Below, one piece after another: positions 21,637-36,984 of a DNA stretch of 64,000 nucleotides; positions within the stretch are counted from its first letter, which is position 1; every line of letters begins with the position of its first letter. Origin of the DNA: Eudorina sp. 2006-703-Eu-15 (lineage: Eukaryota > Chlorophyta > Chlorophyceae > Chlamydomonadales > Volvocaceae); NCBI GenBank assembly GCA_003117195.1, contig BDSI01000235.1, positions 1 to 64,000 on the forward strand. The letters are read 5' to 3'. The notes below the pieces were generated by a model that had not been told where the DNA came from, made no database searches, and was given only the letters and a program-made list of their open reading frames with translations. Position numbers and translations under genes: made by a program.

Positions 21637-24600
21637 TTAGCCAACAGTCTTAAAAGCCGGCGGACAGAGGGCGGTTGGTGCCCTCGGCCAGCCTGTGATG
21701 TCATCATCCAGGCTGCAGTTGCGTGAACTGATCGCGGCGGCACGAGCACCCGCTGTGTTCGTGCACACCAGGTCCATCACGCCATCACTGTCGCAGTCTA
21801 CGCGCTTCAGTGTCTCGTTGGCGTCTGAGCACCACCAGTCGGGGGCGACACAGGGCGCCGGATCTGCAACCACATAAACCGCACAGCCGCGCGCATGCCA
21901 ACGGTCCGAATCAAGCAGAACACGGGGTTGGCCGTACGCTCTGTTGTGCAGCAGCGGCATCGATGCAGCAGATAATGACTCCAGGCTGCACATATAGATA
22001 GGCGCACCACGAGCACACGCATACCGTCGATGTATGCATAGGCGTACGTGTGCGGATGGCTAGTTCGGTAGGTCATGCATGATGGACTGCTGGACGAATG
22101 AATCATTAATTCAACGGTTCATGATTAAAACAACAGTAGTAGCCGGCGATAAATAATAATTGTAAACCACTTATGAATACACAGCAGCATTATAATTATT
22201 TAGTACGTGCAGGCAGGTACATATATATTACAGTAAATACATGAGTCCAGTACCATATATAAATACGCATACATTCGTCTTCCTGGTTTTACATACGCAG
22301 ATATGTACACATACGCACGTGTAATCTTGGATTAATTAACAAAAGCGTTCATTTCTTGCACGCACGCCTAGGTATTTAGCTCGGTACACACTACACGCAC
22401 TCACTCTTGAAGACGGTAGGACAGACACTTGCATCCGCCCTAGGATAGCCTGTGGCGTCACCCTCCAGGCTGCAGTTGCGCGATGTGGTGGCTGCGTAGC
22501 GGGCGCCGGTATCGGGGTTGTTGCACACGTAGTCCAGGACACCGTCACGATCACAATCCACTTGGGAGAGACGATCGCCTTGATCCGTGCACCACCAATC
22601 CACCTTCTGGCAGGGCGCCGCACCTGTTCACCACAAAGAAGCAAGTTGAGCTACGGAGGCGGCGGGCGGCAATCGATGATGTAGCGGGCCCACGCAGGGC
22701 CAAGCAGGCAGGGGATGTAAATAAATAAAACAACTATATATAACAGTTACATAAATACATAAAGCTATATATATGTATATTGAAACGCCTTGCAGCTCTA
22801 TTCACATGATAAATCCTACATGCCCCATACATAAATAAACTAAACGTGTACTTTACAAATACGTACAGGGTGGCTATCTTGATTTGCAGAGTATCTACAG
22901 CCAGAGATACTCCTTGCCCAATCGTGATGAAAGTATCTGTCGGAGGGAGCTTTTGCCGGCATATCATCTACCCAAGGGGGGTTTTCCCCGCGCGAGAGGC
23001 CATGAGTATCTTAAACCTCATTTGTCTCCATAGGAAAAGTACCTGTTAAAACTCAAAGCAATATATATTCATATATTAAGATAGCCACCCTGATTACGTA
23101 CATACCTGGTCCCCTGGGAAAAACAACAACTGAATTCCCCTGTTATGTTTAACCTACGCGCATGCACCTGCTGCTGTCGCCGGTGTGGTTGCGCGCGGTG
23201 AGGTTTCATACTGGCGATAAATTAACTTCCCATACGTAAACAAATGCAACGTACGATATATGTTGCATTTCAGAGCTTCAGACGTGCAGACTGTGCAGAC
23301 CGCCGGCAGCAGGCCGATTGCCTTCATTTGCACGAAAGCAAGCAACATGCCGTTATATGTACTGGTGTGCGTTCTTGTGTGGACGGAAACACACACGTAC
23401 GTTTGTACAGAAAAACTATGACGAAATAGAAGACAGTGCCATCCAGCAGTGGAACAGCTGTATGTACACGCGTGCGTGGCTGCTCCCCTTTTTAGCAAGC
23501 CGTCCGTGTATAATGTTATATTATATTATATAATATCATTATATATTTTTATATATTATTATATGCTATTATAATATGTTATTATATATTATTATATATT
23601 ATTATATATATCAATCGGTTCATCTAACTACGTAGCTACCGGGACTCACGTTTAAACACAGGGGGGCAGAGGCTGACATCCGCGCGGGGCCAGCCTGTGA
23701 CGTCGTCATCCAGGCTGCAGTTGCGTGAACTGATCACGGCGGCACGAGCACCCGCTGTGTTCGTGCACACCAGGTCCATCACGCCATCACTGTCGCAGTC
23801 TACGCGCTTCAGTGTCTCGTTGGCGTCTGAGCACCACCAGTCGGGGGCGACACAGGGCGCCGGATCTGCAACCACATAAACCGCACAGCCGCGCGCATGC
23901 CAACGGTCCGAATCAAGCAGAACACGGGGTTGGCCGTACGCTCTGTTGTGCAGCAGCGGCATCGATGCAGCAGATAATGACTCCAGGCTGCACATATAGA
24001 TAGGCGCACCACGAGCACACGCATACCGTCGATGTATGCATAGGCGTACGTGCGCGGATGGCTAGTTCGGTAGGTCATGCATGATGGACTGCTGGATGAA
24101 CGAATCATTACTTCAACGGTTCATGATTAAAACAACAGTAGTAGCCGGCGATAAGTAATAATTGTAAACCACTTATGAATACACAGCAGCATTATAATTA
24201 TTTAGTACGTGCAGGCAGGTACATATATATTACAGTAAATACATGAGTCCAGTACCATATATAAATACGCATACATTCGTCTTCCTGGTTTTACATACGC
24301 AGATATGTACACATACGCACGTGTAATCTTGGATTAATTAACAAAAGCGTTCATTTCTTGCACGCACGCCTAAGTATTTAGCTCGGTACACACTACACGC
24401 ACTCACTCTTGAAGACGGTAGGACAGACACTTGCATCCGCCCTAGGATAGCCTGTGGCGTCACCCTCCAGGCTGCAGTTGCGCGATGTGGTGGCTGCGTA
24501 GCGGGCGCCGGTATCGGGGTTGTTGCACACGTAGTCCAGGACACCGTCACGATCACAATCCACTTGGGAGAGACGATCGCCTTGATCCGTGCACCACCAA

Positions 24601-27600
24601 TCCACCTTCTGGCAGGGCGCCGCACCTGTTCACCACAAAGAAGCAAGTTGAGCTACGGAGGCGGCGGGCGGCAATCGATGATGTAGCGGGCCCACGCAGG
24701 GCCAAGCAGGCAGGGGATGTAAATAAATAAAACAACTATATATAACAGTTACATAAATACATAAAGCTATATATATGTATATTGAAACGCCTTGCAGCTC
24801 TATTCACATGATAAATCCTACATGCCCCATACATAAATAAACTAAACGTGTACTTTACAAATACGTACAGGGTGGCTATCTTGATTTGCAGAGTATCTAC
24901 AGCCAGAGATACTCCTTGCCCAATCGTGATGAAAGTATCTGTCGGAGGGAGCTTTTGCCGGCATATCATCTACCCAAGGGGGGTTTTCCCCGCGCGAGAG
25001 GCCATGAGTATCTTAAACCTCATTTGTCTCCATAGGAAAAGTACCTGTTAAAACTCAAAGCAATATATATTCATATATTAAGATAGCCACCCTGATTACG
25101 TACATACCTGGTCCCCTGGGAAAAACAACAACTGAATTCCCCTGTTATGTTTAACCTACGCGCATGCACCTGCTGCTGTCGCCGGTGTGGTTGCGCGCGG
25201 TGAGGTTTCATACTGGCGATAAATTAACTTCCCATACGTAAACAAATGCAACGTACGATATATGTTGCATTTCAGAGCTTCAGACGTGCAGACTGTGAAG
25301 ACCGCCGGCAGCAGGCCGATTGCCTTCATTTGCACGAAAGCAAGCAACATGCCGTTATATGTACTGGTGTGCGTTCTTGTGTGGACGGAAACACACACGT
25401 ACGTTTGTACAGAAAAACTATGACGAAATAGAAGACAGTGCCATCCAGCAGTGGAACAGCTGTATGTACACGCGTGCGTGGCTGCTCCCCTTTTTAGCAA
25501 GCCGTCCGTGTATAATGTTATATTATATTATATTATATTATATTATTATATATTTTTATATATTATTATATGCTATTATAATATGTTATTATATATTATT
25601 ATATATTATTATATACATCAATCGGTTCATCTAACTACGTAGCTACCGGGACTCACGTTTAAACACAGGGGGGCAGAGGCTGACATCCGCGCGGGGCCAG
25701 CCTGTGACGTCGTCATCCAGGCTGCAGTTGCGTGAACTGATCGCGGCGGCACGAGCACCCGCTGTGTTCGTGCACACCAGGTCCATCACGCCATCACTGT
25801 CGCAGTCTACGCGCTTCAGTGTCTCGTTGGCGTCTGAGCACCACCAGTCGGGGGCGACACAGGGCGCCGGATCTGCAACCACATAAACCGCACAGCCGCG
25901 CGCATGCCAACGGTCCGAATCAAGCAGAACACGGGGTTGGCCGTACGCTTAGTTGTGCAGCAGCGGCATCGATGCAGCAGATAATGACTCCAGGCTGCAC
26001 ATATAGATAGGCGCACCACGAGCACACGCATACCGCCGTCGATGTATGCATAGGCGTACGTGCGCGGATGGCTAGTTCGGTAGGTCATGCATGATGGACT
26101 GCTGGATGAACGAATCATTACTTCAACGGTTCATGATTAAAACAACAGTAGTAGCCGGCGATAAGTAATAATTGTAAACCACTTATGAATACACAGCAGA
26201 ATTGTAATTATTTAGTACGTGCAGGCAGGTACATATATATTACAGTAAATACATGAGTCCAGTACCATATATAAATACGCATACATTCGTCTTCCTGGTT
26301 TTACATACGCAGATATGTACACATACGCACGTGTAATCTTGGATTAATTAACAAATTCTCGTTCATTTCTTGCACGCACGCCTAGGTATTTAGCTCGGTA
26401 CACACTACACGCACTCACTCTTGAAGACGGTAGGACAGACACTTGCATCCGCCCTAGGATAGCCTGTGGCGTCACCCTCCAGGCTGCAGTTGCGCGATGT
26501 GGTGGCTGCGTAGCGGGCGCCGGTATCGGGGTTGTTGCACACGTAGTCCAGGACACCGTCACGATCACAATCCACTTGGGAGAGACGATCGCCTTGATCC
26601 GTGCACCACCAATCCACCTTCTGGCAGGGCGCCGCACCTGTTCACCACAAAGAAGCAAGTTGAGCTACGGAGGCGGCGGGCGGCAATCGATGATGTAGCG
26701 GGCCCACGCAGGGCCAAGCAGGCAGGGGATGTAAATAAATAAAACAACTATATATAACAGTTACATAAATACATAAAGCTATATATATGTATATTGAAAC
26801 GCCTTGCAGCTCTATTCACATGATAAATCCTACATGCCCCATACATAAATAAACTAAACGTGTACTTTACAAATACGTACAATCTTGATTTGCAGAGTAT
26901 CTACAGCCAGAGATACTCCTTGCCCAATCGTCTGTCCTTTTGCCGGCATGGGAAATGAGTATCAACAACTGAATTTCCCCTGTTATGTTTAACCTACGCG
27001 CATGCACCTGCTGCTGTCGCCGGTGTGGTTGCGCGCGGTGAGGTTTCATACTGGCGATAAATTAACTTCCCATACGTAAACAAATGCAACGTACGATATA
27101 TGTTGCATTTCAGAGCTTCAGACGTGCAGACTGTGCAGACCGCCGGCAGCAGGCCGATTGCCTTCATTTGCACGAAAGCAAGCAACATGCCGTTATATGT
27201 ACTGGTGTGCGTTCTTGTGTGGACGGAAACACACACGTACGTTTGTACAGAAAAACTACGACGAAATAGAAGACAGTGCCATCCAGCGGTGGAACAGCTG
27301 TATGTACACGCGTGCGTGGCTGCTCCCCTTTTTAGCAAGCCGTCCGTGCATAATGTTATATTATATTATATAATATTATTATATATTTTTATATATTATT
27401 ATATGCTATTATAATATGTTATTATATATTATTATATATTATTATATACATCAATCGGTTCATCTAACTACGTAGCTACCGGGACTCACGTTTAAACACA
27501 GGGGGGCAGAGGCTGACATCCGCGCGGGGCCAGCCTGTGACGTCGTCATCCAGGCTGCAGTTGCGTGAACTGATCGCGGCGGCACGAGCACCCGCTGTGT

Positions 27601-30600
27601 TCGTGCACACCAGGTCCATCACGCCATCACTGTCGCAGTCTACGCGCTTCAGTGTCTCGTTGGCGTCTGAGCACCACCAGTCGGGGGCGACACAGGGCGC
27701 CGGATCTGCAACCACATAAACCGCACAGCCGCGCGCATGCCAACGGTCCGAATCAAGCAGAACACGGGGTTGGCCGTACGCTTAGTTGTGCAGCAGCGGC
27801 ATCGATGCAGCAGATAATGACTCCAGGCTGCACATATAGATAGGCGCACCACGAGCACACGCATACCGCGTCGATGTATGCATAGGCGTACGTGCGCGGA
27901 TGGCTAGTTCGGTAGGTCATGCATGATGGACTGCTGGATGAACGAATCATTACTTCAACGGTTCATGATTAAAACAACAGTAGTAGCCGGCGATAAGTAA
28001 TAATTGTAAACCACTTATGAATACACAGCAGCATTGTAATTATTTAGTACGTGCAGGCAGGTACATATATATTACAGTAAATACATGAGTCCAGTACCAT
28101 ATATAAATACGCATACATTCGTCTTCCTGGTTTTACATACGCAGATATGTACACATACGCACGTGTAATCTTGGATTAATTAACAAATCTCGTTCATTTC
28201 TTGCACGCACGCCTAGGTATTTAGCTCGGTACACACTACACGCACTCACTCTTGAAGACGGTAGGACAGACACTTGCATCCGCCCTAGGATAGCCTGTGG
28301 CGTCACCCTCCAGGCTGCAGTTGCGCGATGTGGTGGCTGCGTAGCGGGCGCCGGTATCGGGGTTGTTGCACACGTAGTCCAGGACACCGTCACGATCACA
28401 ATCCACTTGGGAGAGACGATCGCCTTGATCCGTGCACCACCAATCCACCTTCTGGCAGGGCGCCGCACCTGTTCACCACAAAGAAGCAAGTTGAGCTACG
28501 GAGGCGGCGGGCGGCAATCGATGATGTAGCGGGCCCACTCAGGGCCAAGCAGGCAGGGGATGTAAATAAATAAAACAACTATATATAACAGCTATATATA
28601 TATATATGTAATACATAAAAGCTGTATATATATGTATATTGAAACGCCTTGCAGCTCTATTCACATAATAAATCCTACATGCCCCATACATAAATAAACT
28701 AAACGTGTACTTTACAAATACTTTTTTACGTACATACCTGGTCCCCTGGGAAAAACAACAACTGAATTCCCCTGTTATGTTTAACCTACGCGCATGCACC
28801 TGCTGCTGTCGCCGGTGTGGTTGCGCGCGGTGAGGTTTCATACTGGCGATAAATTAACTTCCCATACGTAAACAAATGCAACGTACGATATATGTTGCAT
28901 TTCAGAGCTTCAGACGTGCAGACTGTGCAGACCGCCGGCAGCAGGCCGATTGCCTTCATTTGCATGAAAGCAAGCAACATGCCGTTATATGTACTGGTGT
29001 GCGTTCTTGTGTGGACGGAAACACACACGTACGTTTGTACAGAAAAACTACGACGAAATAGAAGACAGTGCCATCCAGCGGTGGAACAGCTGTATGTACA
29101 CGCGTGCGTGGCTGCTCCCCTTTTTAGCAAGCCGTCCGTGCATAATGTTATATTATATTATATAATATTATTATATATTTTTATATATTATTATATGCTA
29201 TTATAATATGTTATTATATATTATTATATATTATTATTATATACATCAATCGGTTCATCTAACTACGTAGCTACCGGGACTCACGTTTAAACACAGGGGG
29301 GCAGAGGCTGACATCCGCGCGGGGCCAGCCTGTGACGTCGTCATCCAGGCTGCAGTTGCGTGAACTGATCGCGGCGGCACGAGCACCCGCTGTGTTCGTG
29401 CACACCAGGTCCATCACGCCATCACTGTCGCAGTCTACGCGCTTCAGTGTCTCGTTGGCGTCTGAGCACCACCAGTCGGGGGCGACACAGGGCGCCGGAT
29501 CTGCAACCACATAAACCGCACAGCCGCGCGCATGCCAACGGTCCGAATCAAGCAGAACACGGGGTTGGCCGTACGCTTAGTTGTGCAGCAGCGGCATCGA
29601 TGCAGCAGATAATGACTCCAGGCTGCACATATAGATAGGCGCACCACGAGCACACGCATACGCGTCGATGTATGCATAGGCGTACGTGCGCGGATGGCTA
29701 GTTCGGTAGGTCATGCATGATGGACTGCTGGATGAACGAATCATTACTTCAACGGTTCATGATTAAAACAACAGTAGTAGCCGGCGATAAGTAATAATTG
29801 TAAACCACTTATGAATACACAGCAGCAATTGTAATTATTTAGTACGTGCAGGCAGGTACATATATATTACAGTAAATACATGAGTCCAGTACCATATATA
29901 AATACGCATACATTCGTCTTCCTGGTTTTACATACGCAGATATGTACACATACGCACGTGTAATCTTGGATTAATTAACAAATTCTCGTTCATTTCTTGC
30001 ACGCACGCCTAGGTATTTAGCTCGGTACACACTACACGCACTCACTCTTGAAGACGGTAGGACAGACACTTGCATCCGCCCTAGGATAGCCTGTGGCGTC
30101 ACCCTCCAGGCTGCAGTTGCGCGATGTGGTGGCTGCGTAGCGGGCGCCGGTATCGGGGTTGTTGCACACGTAGTCCAGGACACCGTCACGATCACAATCC
30201 ACTTGGGAGAGACGATCGCCTTGATCCGTGCACCACCAATCCACCTTCTGGCAGGGCGCCGCACCTGTTCACCACAAAGAAGCAAGTTGAGCTACGGAGG
30301 CGGCGGGCGGCAATCGATGATGTAGCGGGCCCACTCAGGGCCAAGCAGGCAGGGGATGTAAATAAATAAAACAACTATATATAACAGCTATATATATATA
30401 TATATGTAATACATAAAAGCTGTATATATATGTATATTGAAACGCCTTGCAGCTCTATTCACATAATAAATCCTACATGCCCCATACATAAATAAACTAA
30501 ACGTGTACTTTACAAATACTTTTTTACGTACATACCTGGTCCCCTGGGAAAAACAACAACTGAATTCCCCTGTTATGTTTAACCTACGCGCATGCACCTG

Positions 30601-33600
30601 CTGCTGCCGCCGGTGTGGTTGCGCGCGGTGAGGTTTCATACTGGCGATAAATTAACTTCCCATACGTAAACAAATGCAACGTACGATATATGTTGCATTT
30701 CAGAGCTTCAGACGTGCAGACTGTGCAGACCGCCGGCAGCAGGCCGATTGCCTTCATTTGCACGAAAGCAAGCAACATGCCGTTATATGTACTGGTGTGC
30801 GTTCTTGTGTGGACGGAAACACACACGTACGTTTGTACAGAAAAACTACGACGAAATAGAAGACAGTGCCATCCAGCGGTGGAACAGCTGTATGTACACG
30901 CGTGCGTGGCTGCTCCCCTTTTTAGCAAGCCGTCCGTGTATAATGTTATATTATATTATATAATATTATTATATATTTTTATATATTATTATATGCTATT
31001 ATAATATGTTATTATATATTATTATATATTATTATATACATCAATCGGTTCATCTAACTACGTAGCTACGGGACTCACGTTTAAACACAGGGGGGCAGAG
31101 GCTGACATCCGCGCGGGGCCAGCCTGTGACGTCGTCATCCAGGCTGCAGTTGCGTGAACTGATCGCGGCGGCACGAGCACCCGCTGTGTTCGTGCACACC
31201 AGGTCCATCACGCCATCACTGTCGCAGTCTACGCGCTTCAGTGTCTCGTTGGCGTCTGAGCACCACCAGTCGGGGGCGACACAGGGCGCCGGATCTGCAA
31301 CCACATAAACCGCACAGCCGCGCGCATGCCAACGGTCCGAATCAAGCAGAACACGGGTTGCCGTACGCTTAGTTGTGCAGCAGCGCGCATCGATGCAGCA
31401 GATAATGACTCCAGGCTGCACATATAGATAGGCGCACCACGAGCACACGCATACCGCCGTCGATGTATGCATAGGCGTACGTGCGCGGATGGCTAGTTCG
31501 GTAGGTCATGCATGATGGACTGCTGGATGAACGAATCATTACTTCAACGGTTCATGATTAAAAACAACAGTAGTAGCCGGCGATAAGTAATAATTGTAAA
31601 CCACTTATGAATACACAGCAGAATTGTAATTATTTAGTACGTGCAGGCAGGTACATATATATTACAGTAAATACATGAGTCCAGTACCATATATAAATAC
31701 GCATACATTCGTCTTCCTGGTTTTACATACGCAGATATGTACACATACGCACGTGTAATCTTGGATTAATTAACAAATTCTCGTTCATTTCTTGCACGCA
31801 CGCCTAGGTATTTAGCTCGGTACACACTACACGCACTCACTCTTGAAGACGGTAGGACAGACACTTGCATCCGCCCTAGGATAGCCTGTGGCGTCACCCT
31901 CCAGGCTGCAGTTGCGCGATGTGGTGGCTGCGTAGCGGGCGCCGGTATCGGGGTTGTTGCACACGTAGTCCAGGACACCGTCACGATCACAATCCACTTG
32001 GGAGAGACGATCGCCTTGATCCGTGCACACCAATCCACCTTCTGGCAGGGCGCCGCACCTGTTCACCACAAAGAAGCAAGTTGAGCTACGGAGGCGGCGG
32101 GCGGCAATCGATGATGTAGGCGGGCCACTCAGGGCAAGCAGGCAGGGGATGTAAATAAATAAAACAACTATATATAACAGCTATATATATATATATGTAA
32201 TACATAAAAGCTGTATATATATGTATATTGAAACGCCTTGCAGCTCTATTCACATAATAAATCCTACATGCCCCATACATAAATAAACTAAACGTGTACT
32301 TTACAAATACTTTTTTACGTACATACCTGGTCCCCTGGGAAAAACAACAACTGAATTCCCCTGTTATGTTTAACCTACGCGCATGCACCTGCTGCTGCCG
32401 CCGGTGTGGTTGCGCGCGGTGAGGTTTCATACTGGCGATAAATTAACTTCCCATACGTAAACAAATGCAACGTACGATATATGTTGCATTTCAGAGCTTC
32501 AGACGTGCAGACTGTGCAGACCGCCGGCAGCAGGCCGATTGCCTTCATTTGCACGAAAGCAAGCAACATGCCGTTATATGTACTGGTGTGCGTTCTTGTG
32601 TGGACGGAAACACACACGTACGTTTGTACAGAAAAACTACGACGAAATAGAAGACAGTGCCATCCAGCGGTGGAACAGCTGTATGTACACGCGTGCGTGG
32701 CTGCTCCCCTTTTTAGCAAGCCGTCCGTGTATAATGTTATATTATATTATATAATATTATTATATATTAGTATATATTATTATATATTATTATATATTAT
32801 TATATATTATTATATATTATTATATATTATTATATATTATTATATATTATTATATATATCAATCGGTTCATCTAACTACGTAGCTACCGGGACTCACGTT
32901 TAAACACAGGGGGGCAGAGGCTGACATCCGCGCGGGGCCAGCCTGTGACGTCGTCATCCAGGCTGCAGTTGCGTGAACTGATCGCGGCGGCACGAGCACC
33001 CGCTGTGTTCGTGCACACCAGGTCCATCACGCCATCACTGTCGCAGTCTACGCGCTTCAGTGTCTCGTTGGCGTCTGAGCACCACCAGTCGGGGGCGACA
33101 CAGGGCGCCGGATCTGCAACCACATAAACCGCACAGCCGCGCGCATGCCAACGGTCCGAATCAAGCAGAACACGGGGTTGGCCGTACGCTCTGTTGTGCA
33201 GCAGCGGCATCGATGCAGCAGATAATGACTCCAGGCTGCACATATAGATAGGCGCACCACGAGCACACGCATACCGTCGATGTATGCACAGGCGTACGTG
33301 CGCGGATGGCTAGTTCGGTAGGTCATGCATGATGGACTGCTGGATGAACGAATCATTACTTCAACGGTTCATGATTAAAACAACAGTAGTAGCCGGCGAT
33401 AAGTAATAATTGTAAACCACTTATGAATACACAGCAGCATTGTAATTATTAGTAATTATTTAGTACGTGCAGGCAGGTACATATATATTACAGTAAATAC
33501 ATGAGTCCAGTACCATATATAAATACGCATACATTCGTCTTCCTGGTTCTACATACGCAGATATGTACACATACGCACGTGTAATCTTGGATTAATTAAC

Positions 33601-36600
33601 AAATTCTCGTTCATTTCTTGCACGCACGCCTAGGTATTTAGCTCGGTACACACTACACGCACTCACTCTTGAAGACGGTAGGACAGACACTTGCATCCGC
33701 CCTAGGATAGCCTGTGGCGTCACCCTCCAGGCTGCAGTTGCGCGATGTGGTGGCTGCGTAGCGGGCGCCGGTATCGGGGTTGTTGCACACGTAGTCCAGG
33801 ACACCGTCACGATCACAATCCACTTGGGAGAGACGATCGCCTTGATCCGTGCACCACCAATCCACCTTCTGGCAGGGCGCCGCACCTGTTCACCACAAAG
33901 AAGCAAGTTGAGCTACGGAGGCGGCGGGCGGCAATCGATGATGTAGCGGGCCCACGCAGGGCCAAGCAGGCAGGGGATGTAAATAAATAAAATAACTATA
34001 TATATAACGGTTATATATATATATGTAATACATAAAAGCTGTATATATATATGTATATTGAAACGCCTTGTAGCTCTATTCACATAATAAATCCTACATG
34101 CCCCATACATAAATAAACTAAACGTGTACTTTACAAATACGTACAGGGTGGCTATCTTGATTTGCAGAGTATCTACAGCCAGAGATACTCCTTGCCCAAT
34201 CGTGATGAAAGTATCTGTCGGAGGGAGCTTTTGCCGGCATATCATCTACCCAAGGGGGGTTTTCCCCGCGCGAGAGGCCATGAGTATCTTAAACCTCATT
34301 TGTCTCCATAGGAAAAGTACCTGTTAAAACTCAAAGCAATATATATTCATATATTAAGATAGCCACCCTGATTACGTACATACCTGGTCCCCTGGGAAAA
34401 ACAACAACTGAATTCCCCTGTTATGTTTAACCTACGCGCATGCACCTGCTGCTGCCGCCGGTGTGGTTGCGCGCGGTGCGGTTTCATACTGGCGATAAAT
34501 TAACTTCCCATACGTAAACAAATGCAACGTACGATATATGTTGCATTTCAGAGCTTCAGACGTGCAGACTGTGCAGACCGCCGGCAGCAGGCCGATTGCC
34601 TTCATTTGCACGAAAGCAAGCAACATGCCGTTATATGTACTGGTGTGCGTTCTTGTGTGGACGGAAACACACACGTACGTTTGTACAGAAAAACTACGAT
34701 GAAATAGAAGACAGTGCCATCCAGCAGTGGAACAGCTGTATGTACACGCGTGCGTGGCTGCTCCCCTTTTTAGCAAGCCGTCCGTGTATAATGTTATATT
34801 ATATTATTATATATTATTATATATTATTATACATTATTATATATTATTATATATTATTATATATTATTATATATATCAATCGGTTCATCTAACTACGTAG
34901 CTACCGGGACTCACGTTTAAACACAGGGGGGCAGAGGCTGACATCCGCGCGGGGCCAGCCTGTGACGTCGTCATCCAGGCTGCAGTTGCGTGAACTGATC
35001 GCGGCGGCACGGGCACCCGCTGTGTTCGTGCACACCAGGTCCATCACGCCATCACTGTCGCAGTCTACGCGCTTCAGTGTCTCGTTGGCGTCTGAGCACC
35101 ACCAGTCGGGGGCGACACAGGGCGCCGGATCTGCAACCACATAAACCGCACAGCCGCGCGCATGCCAACGGTCCGAATCAAGCAGAACACGGGGTTGGCC
35201 GTACGCTTAGTTGTGCAGCAGCGGCATCGATGCAGCAGATAATGACTCCAGGCTGCACATATAGATAGGCGCACCACGAGCACACGCATACCGTCGATGT
35301 ATGCACAGGCGTACGTGCGCGGATGGCTAGTTCGGTAGGTCATGCATGATGGACTGCTGGATGAACGAATCATTACTTCAACGGTTCATGATTAAAACAA
35401 CAGTAGTAGCCGGCGATAAGTAATAATTGTAAACCACTTATGAATACACAGCAGCATTGTAATTATTAGTAATTATTTAGTACGTGCAGGCAGGTACATA
35501 TATATTACAGTAAATACATGAGTCCAGTACCATATATAAATACGCATACATTCGTCTTCCTGGTTCTACATACGCAGATATGTACACATACGCACGTGTA
35601 ATCTTGGATTAATTAACAAATTCTCGTTCATTTCTTGCACGCACGCCTAGGTATTTAGCTCGGTACACACTACACGCACTCACTCTTGAAGACGGTAGGA
35701 CAGACACTTGCATCCGCCCTAGGATAGCCTGTGGCGTCACCCTCCAGGCTGCAGTTGCGCGATGTGGTGGCTGCGTAGCGGGCGCCGGTATCGGGGTTGT
35801 TGCACACGTAGTCCAGGACACCGTCACGATCACAATCCACTTGGGAGAGACGATCGCCTTGATCCGTGCACCACCAATCCACCTTCTGGCAGGGCGCCGC
35901 ACCTGTTCACCACAAAGAAGCAAGTTGAGCTACGGAGGCGGCGGGCGGCAATCGATGATGTAGCGGGCCCACGCAGGGCCAAGCAGGCAGGGGATGTAAA
36001 TAAATAAAACAACTATATATAACAGCTATATATAGGGTTATATATATATATGTATATGTATATTGAAACGTATATTGAACCCATATATGTAATACATAAA
36101 AGCTGTATATATATGTATATTGAAACGCCTTGCAGCGCTATTCACATAATAAATCCTACATGCCCCATACATAAATAAACTAAACGTGTACTTTACAAAT
36201 ACGTTACAGGGTGGCTATCTTGTTTTGCAGAGTATCTACAGCCAGAGATACTCCTTGCCCAATCGTGATGAAAGTATCTGTCGGAGGGAGCTTTTGCCGG
36301 CATATCATCTACCCAAGGGGGATTTTCCCCGCGCGAGAGGCCATGAGTATCTTAAACCTCATTTGTCTCCATAGGAAAAGTACCTGTTAAAACTCAAAGC
36401 AATATATATTCATATATTAAGATAGCCACCCTGATTACGTACATACCTGGTCCCCTGGGAAAAACAACAACTGAATTCCCCTGTTATGTTTAATAACCTA
36501 CGCGCATGCACCTGCTGCTGTCGCCGGTGTGGTTGCGCGCGGTGAGGTTTCATACTGGCGATAAATTAACTTCCCATACGTAAACAAATGCAACGTACGA

Positions 36601-36861
36601 TATATGTTGCATTTCAGAGCTTCAGACGTGCAGACTGTGCAGACCGCCGGCAGCAGGCCGATTGCCTTCATTTGCACGAAAGCAAGCAACATGCCGTTAT
36701 ATGTACTGATGTGCGTTCTTGTGTGGACGGAAACACACACGTACGTTCGTACAGAAAAACTACGACGAAATAGAAGACAGTGTCATCCAGCGGTAGCATA
36801 TAAACCTATGTATATATATGTATATGTATATATATGTATATATATATATGTATATATATAA

Positions 36862-36895
<34 letters not shown>

Positions 36896-36926
36896 TATAT
36901 ACATATATATATATATTATGAATAAT

Positions 36927-36984
<58 letters not shown>

